Assembly (NCBI GenBank): GCA_965277855.1
Contig: OZ255847.1
Span: 5,394,001 to 5,458,000, forward strand
Length of the DNA: 64,000 bases
Reading direction: 5' to 3'
Source of the DNA: Bog-105 sp965277855
Lineage (GTDB): Bacteria; Acidobacteriota; Terriglobia; Bryobacterales; Bryobacteraceae
The position numbers and the translations under genes were made by a program. The notes beneath the pieces were generated by a model. That model was not told the DNA's origin, searched no databases, and worked only from the letters and a program-made list of their open reading frames with translations. Of the stretch, positions 37,448 through 46,937 are shown piece by piece. Positions within the stretch are counted from its first letter, which is position 1; each line of letters begins with the position of its first letter.

Positions 37448-40285
37448 ATGACTCCCGAACAGGAGGCGCGTGCCGAAATTGACAGATTGCTCGCTGCCGC
37501 TGGATGGTCGGTCCAGACTCGTGACGAAACAGATCTCACTGTTGCTCAAGGCATTGCCATCTGCGAATATCCCCTCAAGAAAGGCCATGGCTTTGCGGAC
37601 TATCTTCTCTATGTAGACGGAGCGGCCGTCGGCGTCATCGAAGCCAAGAGAGCTGGAGTTCCGCTGACCGCTGTCGAGATCCAGACCACTAAATATAGCG
37701 AGGGCTTGCCGGAACACATTCCCGCGCCTCGCCGTCCGTTGCCTTTTTGTTATCAAAGCACCGGCTTTGAGACCCGTTTCACCAATCTGCTAGAACCTGA
37801 TGCGCGCAGCCGTGCTGCTTTCGCGTTCCATAAGCCCGAAACATTCAGTCAATGGATTCAAGCCGACTTGAAGTTTCCCGGCTCCACTGTTCGGGGACGG
37901 CTTCGCCTCATGCCGCCGCTCGATGCCGGGGATCTTTGGCCCGCTCAGAAGCGAGCGATTGTCCGGTTAGAGCAATCGCTCGCCAAAGACCGCCCGCGCG
38001 CGCTTATCCAGATGGCTACCGGTAGCGGAAAGACCTTTACCGCTTGCAACTTCGTCTATCGCCTGATCAAGCTCGCCGGTGCCCGCCGCATACTCTTTCT
38101 CGTGGACCGCCGCACACTTGGCAGCCAGACTCTCAATGAATTCCAGCAGTTCGTCACGCCCGACGACGGGCGCAAGTTCACCGAGTTATACAATGCGCAG
38201 CTCCTCTCTGGCAACAAAATCGATTTGGTCAGCAAAGTCTGCGTCACGACCATTCAGCGCCTTTACTCCATGCTCGCCGGCCGCGAAGTCGATGATGAGC
38301 AGGAGGAACGCTCGGCTGTCACCTGGGCCGATCTGACTCGCCTTCCCGAGCCCATCCGCTATAACCCTGCCTTTCCCATCGAGACCTTCGATTTCATCGT
38401 GACCGACGAATGCCACCGTTCTATTTACAATCTCTGGCGTCAGGTTCTTGAGTATTTCGATGCCTCGCTGATCGGGTTGACCGCCACTCCGTCCAAGCAA
38501 ACTCTCGGATTTTTCAACCGGAATCTCGTGATGGATTACAACCACACGCAAGCCGTCGAAGACCGCGTGAACGTGGATTACGACATCTATCAAATCCGCA
38601 CCCAGATTACGCAGTCCGGCTCCCGGGTGGAGGCCGGGTTCTATGTGGACAAACGGGACCGCCTTACTCGCGCTAGGCGAGCCGAACTGCTCGATCAAGA
38701 TTTGGTTTATACGGCAGGCCACCTCGACCGGGCTGTTGTCGCGACGGATCAGATCCGAACGGTGATCCGAACCTTTAAAGAAAAGCTCTTCAGCGAGATC
38801 TTTCCCGGCCGCACCCATGTACCGAAGACGCTGATCTTCGCCAAGGACGACAACCATGCTGACGACATCGTGCAAATTGTGCGCGAGGAGTTTGGCAAGG
38901 GAAACGAATTCTGTCAAAAGATCACGTATCGCACGGGTTCCCGGCGCAGCCGCCGGAAGGTAAAGGCTGAAGATGGTTCTGAGACCGAGCAAGATTTCTG
39001 GGAACAAGTCGGCGAAAAGGGCGAGTCCATTATCAAGTCGTTCCGCAACAGCTATCATCCGCGTATTGCGGTCACGGTTGACATGATCGCGACGGGGACC
39101 GACATCCGTCCGCTTGAGATCGTAATGTTCCTGCGCGAGGTCCGCAGCCCCAATCTGTTCGAACAGATGAAAGGCCGTGGCGTTCGCGTGATCAAAGAAG
39201 ACGAGCTGCGTGCCGTCACTCCGGATGCCCACGCCAAAACGCATTTCGTGATCGTCGATCCACTTGGCGTCTGCGAGCACGCGCTGGTCGAAGGGCCACC
39301 TCTCGACCGCAACCGAAATATAGGTTTTGAAAAGCTGATAGAGGCGGTCGGGTTCGGCAGTACCGACCCGGAGATCCTCAGCACGCTAGCGTCGCGGCTC
39401 ACCCGGCTGGATCGCCAGCTTTCCGCGGATGACCAAGAACAAATCTCCGAAGCGGCCGGCGGCAAAAGCTTATCGGATATTGTTCGCGCGCTCGCCGATT
39501 CCGTGGATCCCGACGTTCAGGTCGACGAGGCGAAAGTGGAGCACGGCGTAGAAGATCCAACACCCGATCAAATCGCCTCTACCGCCGAGCGCCTGCGTAA
39601 AGAAGTGGTGAAACCGCTGCTCGGACCGAAGGTGCGAAATCTGTTAACAACGCTCAAGAGCAGCTACGAGCAGACGATTGATGCGGTCTCGGAAGACCGC
39701 CTGCTTCATGCCGGCTTTTCGGGCGATTCCAAAGACAAAGCCAAGGAGATGGCGCAATCCTTCCGGCAATTTCTCGATGAGAACAAGGACCAGATCGCCG
39801 CGCTGCAAATTTTGTATAGCCGTCCATGGAGAAATCGCCTTACGTACGAGCAGGTGAAAGAGCTTGCCGCCACGATCCAGCGCCCGCACCCGGCCTGGAC
39901 GCCGGAGAATCTGTGGCGCGCTTATGAGCAGCTTGACCACTCGAAAGTACGAGGCTCCGGCCAGCGCGTGATGACCGATCTGATTTCGCTGGTTTCGTAT
40001 GCAATCGGCGGCGATCCTGAGTTGCGACCTTATCCGGAGAAGGTTCGTGGACAGTTTCAGATCTGGTTATCCGGACAGCAGCAGCTCGGCGCAACCTTCA
40101 CTGACGAACAATTGCAATGGCTTGACCAGATCGCCGAACACATCGCTACCAGTCTTGAAATCAACATCGATGACTTCGATCTCGTGCCATTTAGCGAGCA
40201 TGGCGGATTGGGCCGCGCTTATCAGCTGTTTGGGAATAAGCTGCCGGAGATTTTGAATGAACTGAATGCAAGGTTGGTGCAGTGA
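37448..40285 (+). CDS. hsdR: Type I restriction enzyme R subunit
   Basis: A 945-residue motor/nuclease subunit. The N-terminal nuclease motif is ADYLLYVDGAAVGVIEAKRAG (D..E.K). The helicase has Walker A QMATGSGKT near residue 190, DECH near 320 (VTDECHRSIYN), LTATPS, and ATGTDIRPLE with QMKGRGVR near the end of domain 2. The C-terminus is of the EcoEI type. With HsdM and HsdS it translocates DNA and cuts away from unmethylated sites. It overlaps hsdS by 4 nt (ATGA-type). Confidence 0.93.
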   Translation: MTPEQEARAEIDRLLAAAGWSVQTRDETDLTVAQGIAICEYPLKKGHGFADYLLYVDGAAVGVIEAKRAGVPLTAVEIQTTKYSEGLPEHIPAPRRPLPFCYQSTGFETRFTNLLEPDARSRAAFAFHKPETFSQWIQADLKFPGSTVRGRLRLMPPLDAGDLWPAQKRAIVRLEQSLAKDRPRALIQMATGSGKTFTACNFVYRLIKLAGARRILFLVDRRTLGSQTLNEFQQFVTPDDGRKFTELYNAQLLSGNKIDLVSKVCVTTIQRLYSMLAGREVDDEQEERSAVTWADLTRLPEPIRYNPAFPIETFDFIVTDECHRSIYNLWRQVLEYFDASLIGLTATPSKQTLGFFNRNLVMDYNHTQAVEDRVNVDYDIYQIRTQITQSGSRVEAGFYVDKRDRLTRARRAELLDQDLVYTAGHLDRAVVATDQIRTVIRTFKEKLFSEIFPGRTHVPKTLIFAKDDNHADDIVQIVREEFGKGNEFCQKITYRTGSRRSRRKVKAEDGSETEQDFWEQVGEKGESIIKSFRNSYHPRIAVTVDMIATGTDIRPLEIVMFLREVRSPNLFEQMKGRGVRVIKEDELRAVTPDAHAKTHFVIVDPLGVCEHALVEGPPLDRNRNIGFEKLIEAVGFGSTDPEILSTLASRLTRLDRQLSADDQEQISEAAGGKSLSDIVRALADSVDPDVQVDEAKVEHGVEDPTPDQIASTAERLRKEVVKPLLGPKVRNLLTTLKSSYEQTIDAVSEDRLLHAGFSGDSKDKAKEMAQSFRQFLDENKDQIAALQILYSRPWRNRLTYEQVKELAATIQRPHPAWTPENLWRAYEQLDHSKVRGSGQRVMTDLISLVSYAIGGDPELRPYPEKVRGQFQIWLSGQQQLGATFTDEQLQWLDQIAEHIATSLEINIDDFDLVPFSEHGGLGRAYQLFGNKLPEILNELNARLVQ

Positions 40286-41586
40286 GCAATCTGCCGAACG
40301 GATGGGTGAAAGCGCGCTTGTCGGACTTCTGTGAGATCGTGCAAGGCCAATCCCCACCGAGTAGCAAATACAACCGTGAAGAACGAGGGTTGCCGTTCTT
40401 CCAAGGCAAGACCGACTTTGGCTCAATCAATCCTGTTGCGAGGGTCTGGTGCGATGGACCAAGCAAAATTGCTGAACAGGGCGACGTCCTAATTTCGATC
40501 CGAGCTCCCGTCGGGCCGACGAATGTTGCAGACCAGCGATGCGCAATCGGACGCGGCTTGGCGGCTATACGCCCGCTCGACCAGTTACAGACTTCGTTCG
40601 TCCTGTATGCGATCCGGTTCCGCGAACACGAACTCCGAAGTGTTTCTACGGGCTCAACTTTCGCAGCCATCTCTGGCGCACAGCTCCGCGGGCTGGCAAT
40701 TCCGCTGCCGCCGCTTTCCGAGCAGGGACGAATCGTCGCCGAAATTGAGAAGCAGTGCACGCGACTGGATAAGGCTCGACATTTACTTACTTTGCAGCGA
40801 ACGAAGCTGGAGCGATTTGAGAGCGCAGTCTTGAATTCGGCAACTCATGATCTGAAAGTAGGTCCGGTTCTGTTTCGAGACCTACTCGCCTCGCCGTTGC
40901 GAAACGGACACTCGGCAAAACGGGCATCGGATGGGATTGGAATCCGCGCCATTACCCTATCCGCGATAACAGAGGGAGACTTCTCAGAGGCCAACACAAA
41001 GCTTACGTCTGCCGATCCCAAACGAGTCCAGGACCTCTGGATAAGCCCGGATGACTTTCTTTTTCAAAGAGGGAATACTCCCGGATTGGTTTGACTTGCC
41101 CGGCTTTATCAAGGGGCAGCTGGTTATGCGATATTTCCCGATCTCGTTATCAGAGCTCGCACGAAGGACAGTATCAACCGCCAGTATATTGAAATTGTTT
41201 TGCACTCCCCAACGACTCGAAACTATATTCGATCAAGGGCGCAAGGAAGCGCGGGAAGCATGCCGAAAATTGACCAGGAAGCGATCGAATCTATTCCGAT
41301 TCCATTGCCGCCACGCGAGCAACAAGATCGCATAGCTGAACAGATCAATGCTGCGCGAGTTGAAGTTCGACGAGTACGGGGCGAAATCGGAAAATGCGAG
41401 TTGCGAGTGGTCCGTCTTTGCCAAGCCATCCTCGCCAAAGCCTTCTCCGGCCAACTCGTTCCGCAAGATCCAAACGACGAACCGGCCAGCGTCCTCGTCG
41501 AACGCATCCGTTCGGAACGCAGTACTGCACCTTCGCTGCGTCCGAGGCGCCCTGTTCGCAAGAAAGCGGCTGTAAAATTGGAATGA
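40282..41586 (+). pseudogene. hsdS: Type I specificity subunit with an internal stop
   Basis: The full frame is 434 codons, a normal HsdS length. Codons 1-270 hold the first target-recognition domain (NGWVKARLSDFCEIVQGQSP) and the first conserved helix (PLPPLSEQGRIVAEIEKQC). A TGA at 41092 stops it early in the second recognition domain. The same frame continues with LARLYQGAAGYAIFPDL, IPIPLPPREQQDRIAEQI and a normal C-terminus, so a single change, probably GGA to TGA, explains the break. The 270-residue product could still act as a half-S subunit. Confidence 0.85.
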
Positions 41587-41783
41587 TGTCCGTTGACCTG
41601 GTCTCGACGCGTGTTACCGCGAATCCGCAGGTGCGGTCGGGTCAACCAATTATCCGAGGAACGCGCATCACGGTTTGGGATATCCTTGGCTGGCTTGGTG
41701 GCGGCCTCAGTGAATCGAAGATTCTCAGCGACTTCCCGGAGTTAGCCGCGGAGGACATCCAGGCCGCCCTGCAGTTCGCGTAG
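41586..41783 (+). CDS. DUF433 antitoxin-like protein
   Basis: A 65-residue protein of the DUF433 family (SGQPIIRGTRITVWDILGWL, ESKILSDFPELAAEDIQAAL). Such proteins have a winged-helix-like fold and usually pair with a PIN-like DUF5615 toxin. The toxin is absent here; the next gene is hsdM. It overlaps the hsdS stop by a few bases (ATGs at 41583 and 41586), so it is part of the hsd transcript. It ends a little earlier than typical members. Confidence 0.75.
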   Translation: MSVDLVSTRVTANPQVRSGQPIIRGTRITVWDILGWLGGGLSESKILSDFPELAAEDIQAALQFA

Positions 41784-41861
41784 CAGCTTAAAGACAAAGT
41801 TACGCAGTGAAGCTGCTTTGACCGCCTCTGAATACTACGCCGAAACTGACTTACACTCTTC

Positions 41862-43349
41862 ATGTCCACCGCTTCTTCCGCTCTCGTCAACAAACTTTGG
41901 AACTATTGCAGCATCCTTCGCGATGACGGACTCTCTTACGGCGATTACGTAGAGCAGCTAACCTTCCTGCTGTTTCTTAAAATGGCGCATGAACGCACCC
42001 AGCCGCCTTACAATCAGGCGTCGATTATTCCGGAAGACTATTCGTGGCCCACTCTGGTCGAGCTGGATGGCATACCGCTCGAACAGCATTATCGCCATAC
42101 TCTGGAGACCCTGGGGAAAGAACCCGGCATGCTGCGAACGATCTTTCGCAAGGCTCAAAACAAGATTCAGGACCCGGCCAAGCTCAAGCGCCTGGTAGCG
42201 GACCTGATCGACAAAGAATCCTGGTCCACTCTGGACGCTGACGTCAAAGGAGACATCTACGAAGGTCTGCTGCAGAAGAACGCGGAAGATGTGAAATCGG
42301 GTGCGGGACAGTACTTTACTCCCCGTCCGCTGATCCGCGCCCTGGTGGATGTCATGCAGCCGAAGCCGGGCATGACCATCATGGATCCTGCTGCCGGCAC
42401 CGGCGGATTCCTGCTTGCCGCGCATGAGTACATCAGCCATCACTACGCCCACGAGATGGATGCCGAGGAGAAGCGCTTTCTCAAGCTCAATGCGCTGCGC
42501 GGAATCGAAATTGTGGATGGCACCGCTCGCCTTTGCGCCATGAATCTTTTCCTTCATGGAATCGGCGGTGACGAGAGCCCCATTCGGGTAGCTGATAGTC
42601 TCGCCGCGAAGGACTCGAACAACTATGAGATGGTGCTCACCAATCCGCCGTTCGGGAAGAAGTCGAGCGTTACGATCATCAACGAGGAAGGCGAGGAGGG
42701 CCGCGAAGCTCTAACCGTTTTTCGCGATGACTTCTGGGCCACCACCAGTAACAAACAGCTCAATTTTGTGCAGCATGTCGTCAGCCTGTTGAAGATGAAT
42801 GGCCGCGCGGCTGTTGTGGTCCCCGACAATGTTCTGTTCGAAGGCGGAGCCGGTGAGACCATCCGGCGCAAACTGATCGAGAGCTGCGATGTTCACACTC
42901 TTTTAAGGCTTCCTACCGGCATCTTCTATGCCCAGGGTGTGAAGGCCAATGTCTTGTTCTTCGATCGAAAGCCGGCCAGCGAAACCGCTTGGACAAAATC
43001 ACTCTGGATTTACGATCTGCGGACAAACAAGCATTTCACACTGAAGACGAGTTCTTTAAAACGCGCCGATCTCGATGATTTCGTCAGCTGCTACAACATC
43101 GCGAGCCGTTTTGAGCGACAAGAGTCCGAACGTTTTCGCTGCTTCAGCTATGACGAGCTGCAAAAACGCGACAAGCTGAGCCTGGATATCAGCTGGCTTC
43201 GTGACGAGAGCCTGGAGGACACCGACAACCTGCCGGACCCAGCGATCCTGGCTGCGGAAATTGTGGAAGACCTGCAAGCCGCGCTGGACCAGTTCGCGCA
43301 GATAGCGGCCGATCTGGCAAAGAACATCTCTGAAGTTCCCAGCGCCTGA
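41862..43349 (+). CDS. hsdM: Type I modification methyltransferase M subunit
   Basis: A 495-residue adenine-N6 methyltransferase. The N-terminal helical domain (NKLWNYCSILRDDGLSYGDY) is followed by GAGQYFTPRPLI, motif I DPAAGTGGF near residue 175, and catalytic motif IV NPPF near residue 261. It forms the M2S methylase and, with HsdR, the restriction complex. Its own function depends on an S subunit, and the local hsdS is interrupted. It lies 78 nt after the DUF433 gene and is convergent with the Oar-like receptor. Confidence 0.93.
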   Translation: MSTASSALVNKLWNYCSILRDDGLSYGDYVEQLTFLLFLKMAHERTQPPYNQASIIPEDYSWPTLVELDGIPLEQHYRHTLETLGKEPGMLRTIFRKAQNKIQDPAKLKRLVADLIDKESWSTLDADVKGDIYEGLLQKNAEDVKSGAGQYFTPRPLIRALVDVMQPKPGMTIMDPAAGTGGFLLAAHEYISHHYAHEMDAEEKRFLKLNALRGIEIVDGTARLCAMNLFLHGIGGDESPIRVADSLAAKDSNNYEMVLTNPPFGKKSSVTIINEEGEEGREALTVFRDDFWATTSNKQLNFVQHVVSLLKMNGRAAVVVPDNVLFEGGAGETIRRKLIESCDVHTLLRLPTGIFYAQGVKANVLFFDRKPASETAWTKSLWIYDLRTNKHFTLKTSSLKRADLDDFVSCYNIASRFERQESERFRCFSYDELQKRDKLSLDISWLRDESLEDTDNLPDPAILAAEIVEDLQAALDQFAQIAADLAKNISEVPSA

Positions 43350-43351
43350 TA

Positions 43352-46300
43352 TTAGAACTGCAATCGCAGAGCGACTTGAATGATGCGCGCGGGTTCGGCG
43401 CTGACCAGTGTGCCAAAGGCGGGGCTGGAGGTATCGAGGTTTGGTGTGTCGAAACGGACGTTATTGAAAATGTTAAAGAATTCGCCGCGTAGGGTGAGGG
43501 CGGCTCGTTCGTACAAGTGAAACTGCTTGAACATCGAGAGATCGGTGTTCCAGGAACTGGGACCGGTTATCACGTTACGACCGGAATTGCCAAGCTGGAG
43601 CGGTCCGGTTTCCGCGAAGGAGTTTGGATTAATCCAATAGAGGCCGCGGTTGGTGCTGCCAAAGTTGTTGCCGGGTGAGACGGTTTGTCCATTAAGAGAG
43701 AAGCTCGACCCGGGGTTGATACCAGTGGCGTTGGCTCGCTGATTGATAAAGACAACGCCTGAGAGATCAGGCGAAGTGACTAGGGTGCTGAGGCCGGAGC
43801 TGTAGGTGGTAATAAAGTTGATCTGCCAACCGCCGACCAGGGCATCCTGCCAGGCAGAGGCCGAGCCGAGGAAGCGCTTGCCTTTGCCGACCGGCAGTTC
43901 GTAAAGCACGCTGGTGACCCAGCGGTGGCGGATGTCGAAGGCGGAGGAGCCGCGATCAAGCTGGAAATTAGAGGGATTTAAATTGGGCGTGCCGCCGGCG
44001 TCTCCCGAGTCGTTGTCGATCGAGTGGGAGTAAGTGTAAGCGCTCAGGATGTTCCATCCACTGGTGAAGCGTTTTTCAAGCTTGACTTCCAGCGCATTGT
44101 AACTGCTGGCGCCGGCTTTCGAAGAGTACAGAATGCCGGCGAGGTTGGGGAAGCGGATCGTGCCGGGGACGGCGGAATAGAGAACGCCCGGGACGGTATC
44201 GGAATCAGCATTAAAGCGCTTCGATAGGAAGCGTCCGGCAGTACCAACGTAGGCGGTTTCGAGCACCCAATTGGAAGCAAAGCTTTTCTGGATAGAGGCG
44301 GTCCACATGTATTCGCGAGGCGTTTTGCCGCGCGTTTCCTCTTCAAAAAGAAGAGTACCTTTCGGGGTCTGATATTGCGGGGTGATGGGAGCGGGAGCGG
44401 TTACAGGAAGAACGTTGAGTCCCAATTGAGAAGGAGGCAGTCCGCCGCCGGTGTAATTCAAACTCTGCTGACCGTAAGTAGGTGGCGAGTTCGTAGTAAA
44501 TTGAGTTTCGTTGAGTTGGGTCTGGTCGTAATAGAAGCCCCCTCCGGCACGGAAGGTCCAGGTTTTTGCCCAGGTGGGGTTGTAAGCAACACCGAGACGC
44601 GGGGCGAAGTTGGCGTGGTCAGCTTCGACGATGGATTTGCGGATCTGGCCCAGAACGGGAAAGAGCTGCTGGCCGGTGGCGAAGGAGAACCCGGAGACAT
44701 GGCTGAGATCGGCATCTTCGGCAGTTGGTGGAGTGACGAACTCATAGCGCAGGCCGAGGTTCAGGGTGAGAGAAGGGGTAAGCTTCCAATCATCCTGCGC
44801 ATAGACATTGGTGGTGTAGTAGCGGAAATGCGTGAGGGAAGTACCGACCGCGCCGGAGGCCGAAGTAGGATAGCCGAGCAGGTAATCGGCCACGGCGTTG
44901 CCGCTGTTTGAGGCGGGCAAACCGGTAGCGGGGTTAAGCGCGGCAGTCCAGGTGGCGTTGAAACCGAAGGCTCCGCGTGCACCATTGTCGGAATCGAGAA
45001 GCAGGCGGGACTGCCGAATCTCAGCGCCGAACTTGAGCGAATGAGGCCCTTTGATCCAGGAAAAGCTGTCGGTAAGATCGTAGTTATTCAGTTTGTTGCC
45101 CTGCGTCAGACCAGCTCCTCCAAAGCCGGCGTACCCGGTGATGGAGACCTGCGGCAACCCGTAATTAAGCGGGCTGGAGGAGAGACCGGTAAAGCCGAGT
45201 TGGGCGGCGAGATTATTGGCTGTGGGGATTTGCGTGCCGAAGAGATTCGCGTAGTTGTGATAAGCGCGAAAGACGTTGACGGTCGAGGGGCTGATGGTAG
45301 AGGTGAGCTGAATTAGTTCGTTTTCGCCCGATTCGCTGACCACTTGCCCGCCGAGAGGAAGAAGGGAAGCGGGTGAGATAGGTGCATTTTCCCAACTCTG
45401 ACGGCCGAACAGACTGTTCTTTGAGTTGATGATGTAGTCGACGCGCACGTTGTCCTGATCGTCGTTGAGGGTCTGGGTGGGCGTTCCGACCAGATTGGCT
45501 CCTTGTACCAAGGGGCCGTTCGGGGGCGGGATGTACTTCAAGTAATTCAAGGCGACCTGATTGAAGCGACTGGCAGGAATTTGGTTGTTGAGGAAGGGTG
45601 TTCGGGTTTGTGTGGCGGGGTTGTAAGTAGTGGGGTCGTAGATAGTAGGTTGCCCGGCGAAGTTACCGCTTAGGAGCGTCTGATCAGGAACTAAGATTCG
45701 CTGCACCTGGCCGAGATGCTGCCGGATGCCTTCGTAATTTAGGAAAAAGAACAGTTTGTCTTTGAGGATGGGAGCGCCGAGACTGCCGCCGAACTGGTTG
45801 CGCTTAAAAGGTTCGACGACGGGCGAGAAGAAGTTTTTGGCGTCGAAGAAGTCGTTGCGGACGTACTCGAAAGCGCTGCCATGCCACTCGTTGCTGCCGC
45901 CTCGACTGGCGACGTTAATAATTCCGGGCGAGTTCCCGAATTCGGCCTGGAAGAAGTTGCGCTGGATTTTGAATTCCTGCACAGCGTCTAGTGAAGGGCT
46001 AATGGAGGTTTCGCCGACACGCGGATTGCGGAGTTCGGCGCCATCGAAGAGATAGCTGGTGGAGCTTTCGCGCTGGCCGCCGACGTAAATGGAGCGGTCG
46101 GGGCGTTCAGTGGTTTGCGCGACGAAGCTTTGATTAGCGCCTGCGCCGGCCTGGCTATTAGGGATCTGGGGCAGAACACCCGGGGAGAGCGCGCCGAGGG
46201 TGAGATAGTTGCGGCCATTGAGCGGGAGATCTTCGATTGGCTTGGTGGTGATGGTTTGGCCAAGGGACGCGGTGTCGGTGTCTAGAACATCGGCATGTGC

Positions 46301-46669
46301 GCCTACTTCAATGGTGGAGTTGGTGCTGCCCACCTGGAGAGTAATGTCGACACGGGCGCGCTGCGCGATGTCGAGAGTCACATTGCTCGAGACGGCGGTC
46401 TGGAAGCCTTTAGCCTCGACCTTGAGGTCGTACCGGCCAGGCGGAAGTTGGGGGACAGTGTAGTCGCCGGACGCCGACGAATGAGTTGTGCGCACCTGGC
46501 CATTGGCGGCATCCGTGATGGCGACGGTAGCGTCGGGCACTGCGCCGCCCGACTGGTCGGTAATGACTCCGGCGATAGTAGACGTATTAGTCTGCGCAAA
46601 TGCCAGGGCACCGGCAAGGCAGAACAACGAGAGGGCAAGGAAAGTTCGAACGGCGGGTTGCTTCAGCAC
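43352..46669 (-). CDS. Oar-like TonB-dependent receptor with N-terminal carboxypeptidase-regulatory domain
   Basis: An 1105-residue outer-membrane protein. After the signal (LALSLFCLAGALAFAQ), residues about 27-110 are a carboxypeptidase-regulatory-like domain (STIAGVITDQSGGAVPDATV). Then comes a plug region (PIEDLPLNGRNYLTLGAL) and a large beta-barrel ending in ALRLQF, with the terminal Phe of outer-membrane proteins. This class is highly expanded in acidobacteria and is thought to take up oligomers or export proteins; the ligand is unknown. It has a 268-nt spacer from the divergent cytochrome gene, where the promoters must lie. Confidence 0.88.
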   Translation of the reverse strand: MLKQPAVRTFLALSLFCLAGALAFAQTNTSTIAGVITDQSGGAVPDATVAITDAANGQVRTTHSSASGDYTVPQLPPGRYDLKVEAKGFQTAVSSNVTLDIAQRARVDITLQVGSTNSTIEVGAHADVLDTDTASLGQTITTKPIEDLPLNGRNYLTLGALSPGVLPQIPNSQAGAGANQSFVAQTTERPDRSIYVGGQRESSTSYLFDGAELRNPRVGETSISPSLDAVQEFKIQRNFFQAEFGNSPGIINVASRGGSNEWHGSAFEYVRNDFFDAKNFFSPVVEPFKRNQFGGSLGAPILKDKLFFFLNYEGIRQHLGQVQRILVPDQTLLSGNFAGQPTIYDPTTYNPATQTRTPFLNNQIPASRFNQVALNYLKYIPPPNGPLVQGANLVGTPTQTLNDDQDNVRVDYIINSKNSLFGRQSWENAPISPASLLPLGGQVVSESGENELIQLTSTISPSTVNVFRAYHNYANLFGTQIPTANNLAAQLGFTGLSSSPLNYGLPQVSITGYAGFGGAGLTQGNKLNNYDLTDSFSWIKGPHSLKFGAEIRQSRLLLDSDNGARGAFGFNATWTAALNPATGLPASNSGNAVADYLLGYPTSASGAVGTSLTHFRYYTTNVYAQDDWKLTPSLTLNLGLRYEFVTPPTAEDADLSHVSGFSFATGQQLFPVLGQIRKSIVEADHANFAPRLGVAYNPTWAKTWTFRAGGGFYYDQTQLNETQFTTNSPPTYGQQSLNYTGGGLPPSQLGLNVLPVTAPAPITPQYQTPKGTLLFEEETRGKTPREYMWTASIQKSFASNWVLETAYVGTAGRFLSKRFNADSDTVPGVLYSAVPGTIRFPNLAGILYSSKAGASSYNALEVKLEKRFTSGWNILSAYTYSHSIDNDSGDAGGTPNLNPSNFQLDRGSSAFDIRHRWVTSVLYELPVGKGKRFLGSASAWQDALVGGWQINFITTYSSGLSTLVTSPDLSGVVFINQRANATGINPGSSFSLNGQTVSPGNNFGSTNRGLYWINPNSFAETGPLQLGNSGRNVITGPSSWNTDLSMFKQFHLYERAALTLRGEFFNIFNNVRFDTPNLDTSSPAFGTLVSAEPARIIQVALRLQF

Positions 46670-46937
46670 GGAAAAACCCCTTTAAGAGTTCTGCTTTGGT
46701 AAGTGCAGTGTTCGCGGAACTTAGCGAATGCTATCACGGTTAGGAAAGAGGGACAAGCTATTTCGAGGCATAGACATAGGGGAGTTGATGAAAACGACCA
46801 AGATACGGTAGCAATGTGGTTTGAAACGGTTCAATGAATCACACACGGCTCGAATTTGCTTTGGTGGCGGGGTGCGATGAGGGTTAAGCTAAGGGTAGTA
46901 TTCAGTGATTGAACTCAACGTTAGGACTGGGCAAGTT

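Noticed and set aside
38186..39280. Long minus-strand open frame inside hsdR (also 9646-10596 in GH74, 19484-20638 in GMC, 60-845 in DUF362)
   Set aside because: Translations are low in family resemblance and lie fully opposite confident genes; typical antisense shadows in GC-rich DNA.
34319..41094. Genome-wide recoding of UGA as a sense codon, suggested by two in-frame UGAs (antiporter-rhodanese and hsdS)
   Set aside because: Several intact genes here, such as cimA and hsdR, end in TGA, and the two internal UGAs replace different residues (Cys and probably Gly).
41784..41861. A PIN-like toxin after the DUF433 gene
   Set aside because: The 78-nt gap before hsdM is too short and shows no PIN-like residues.
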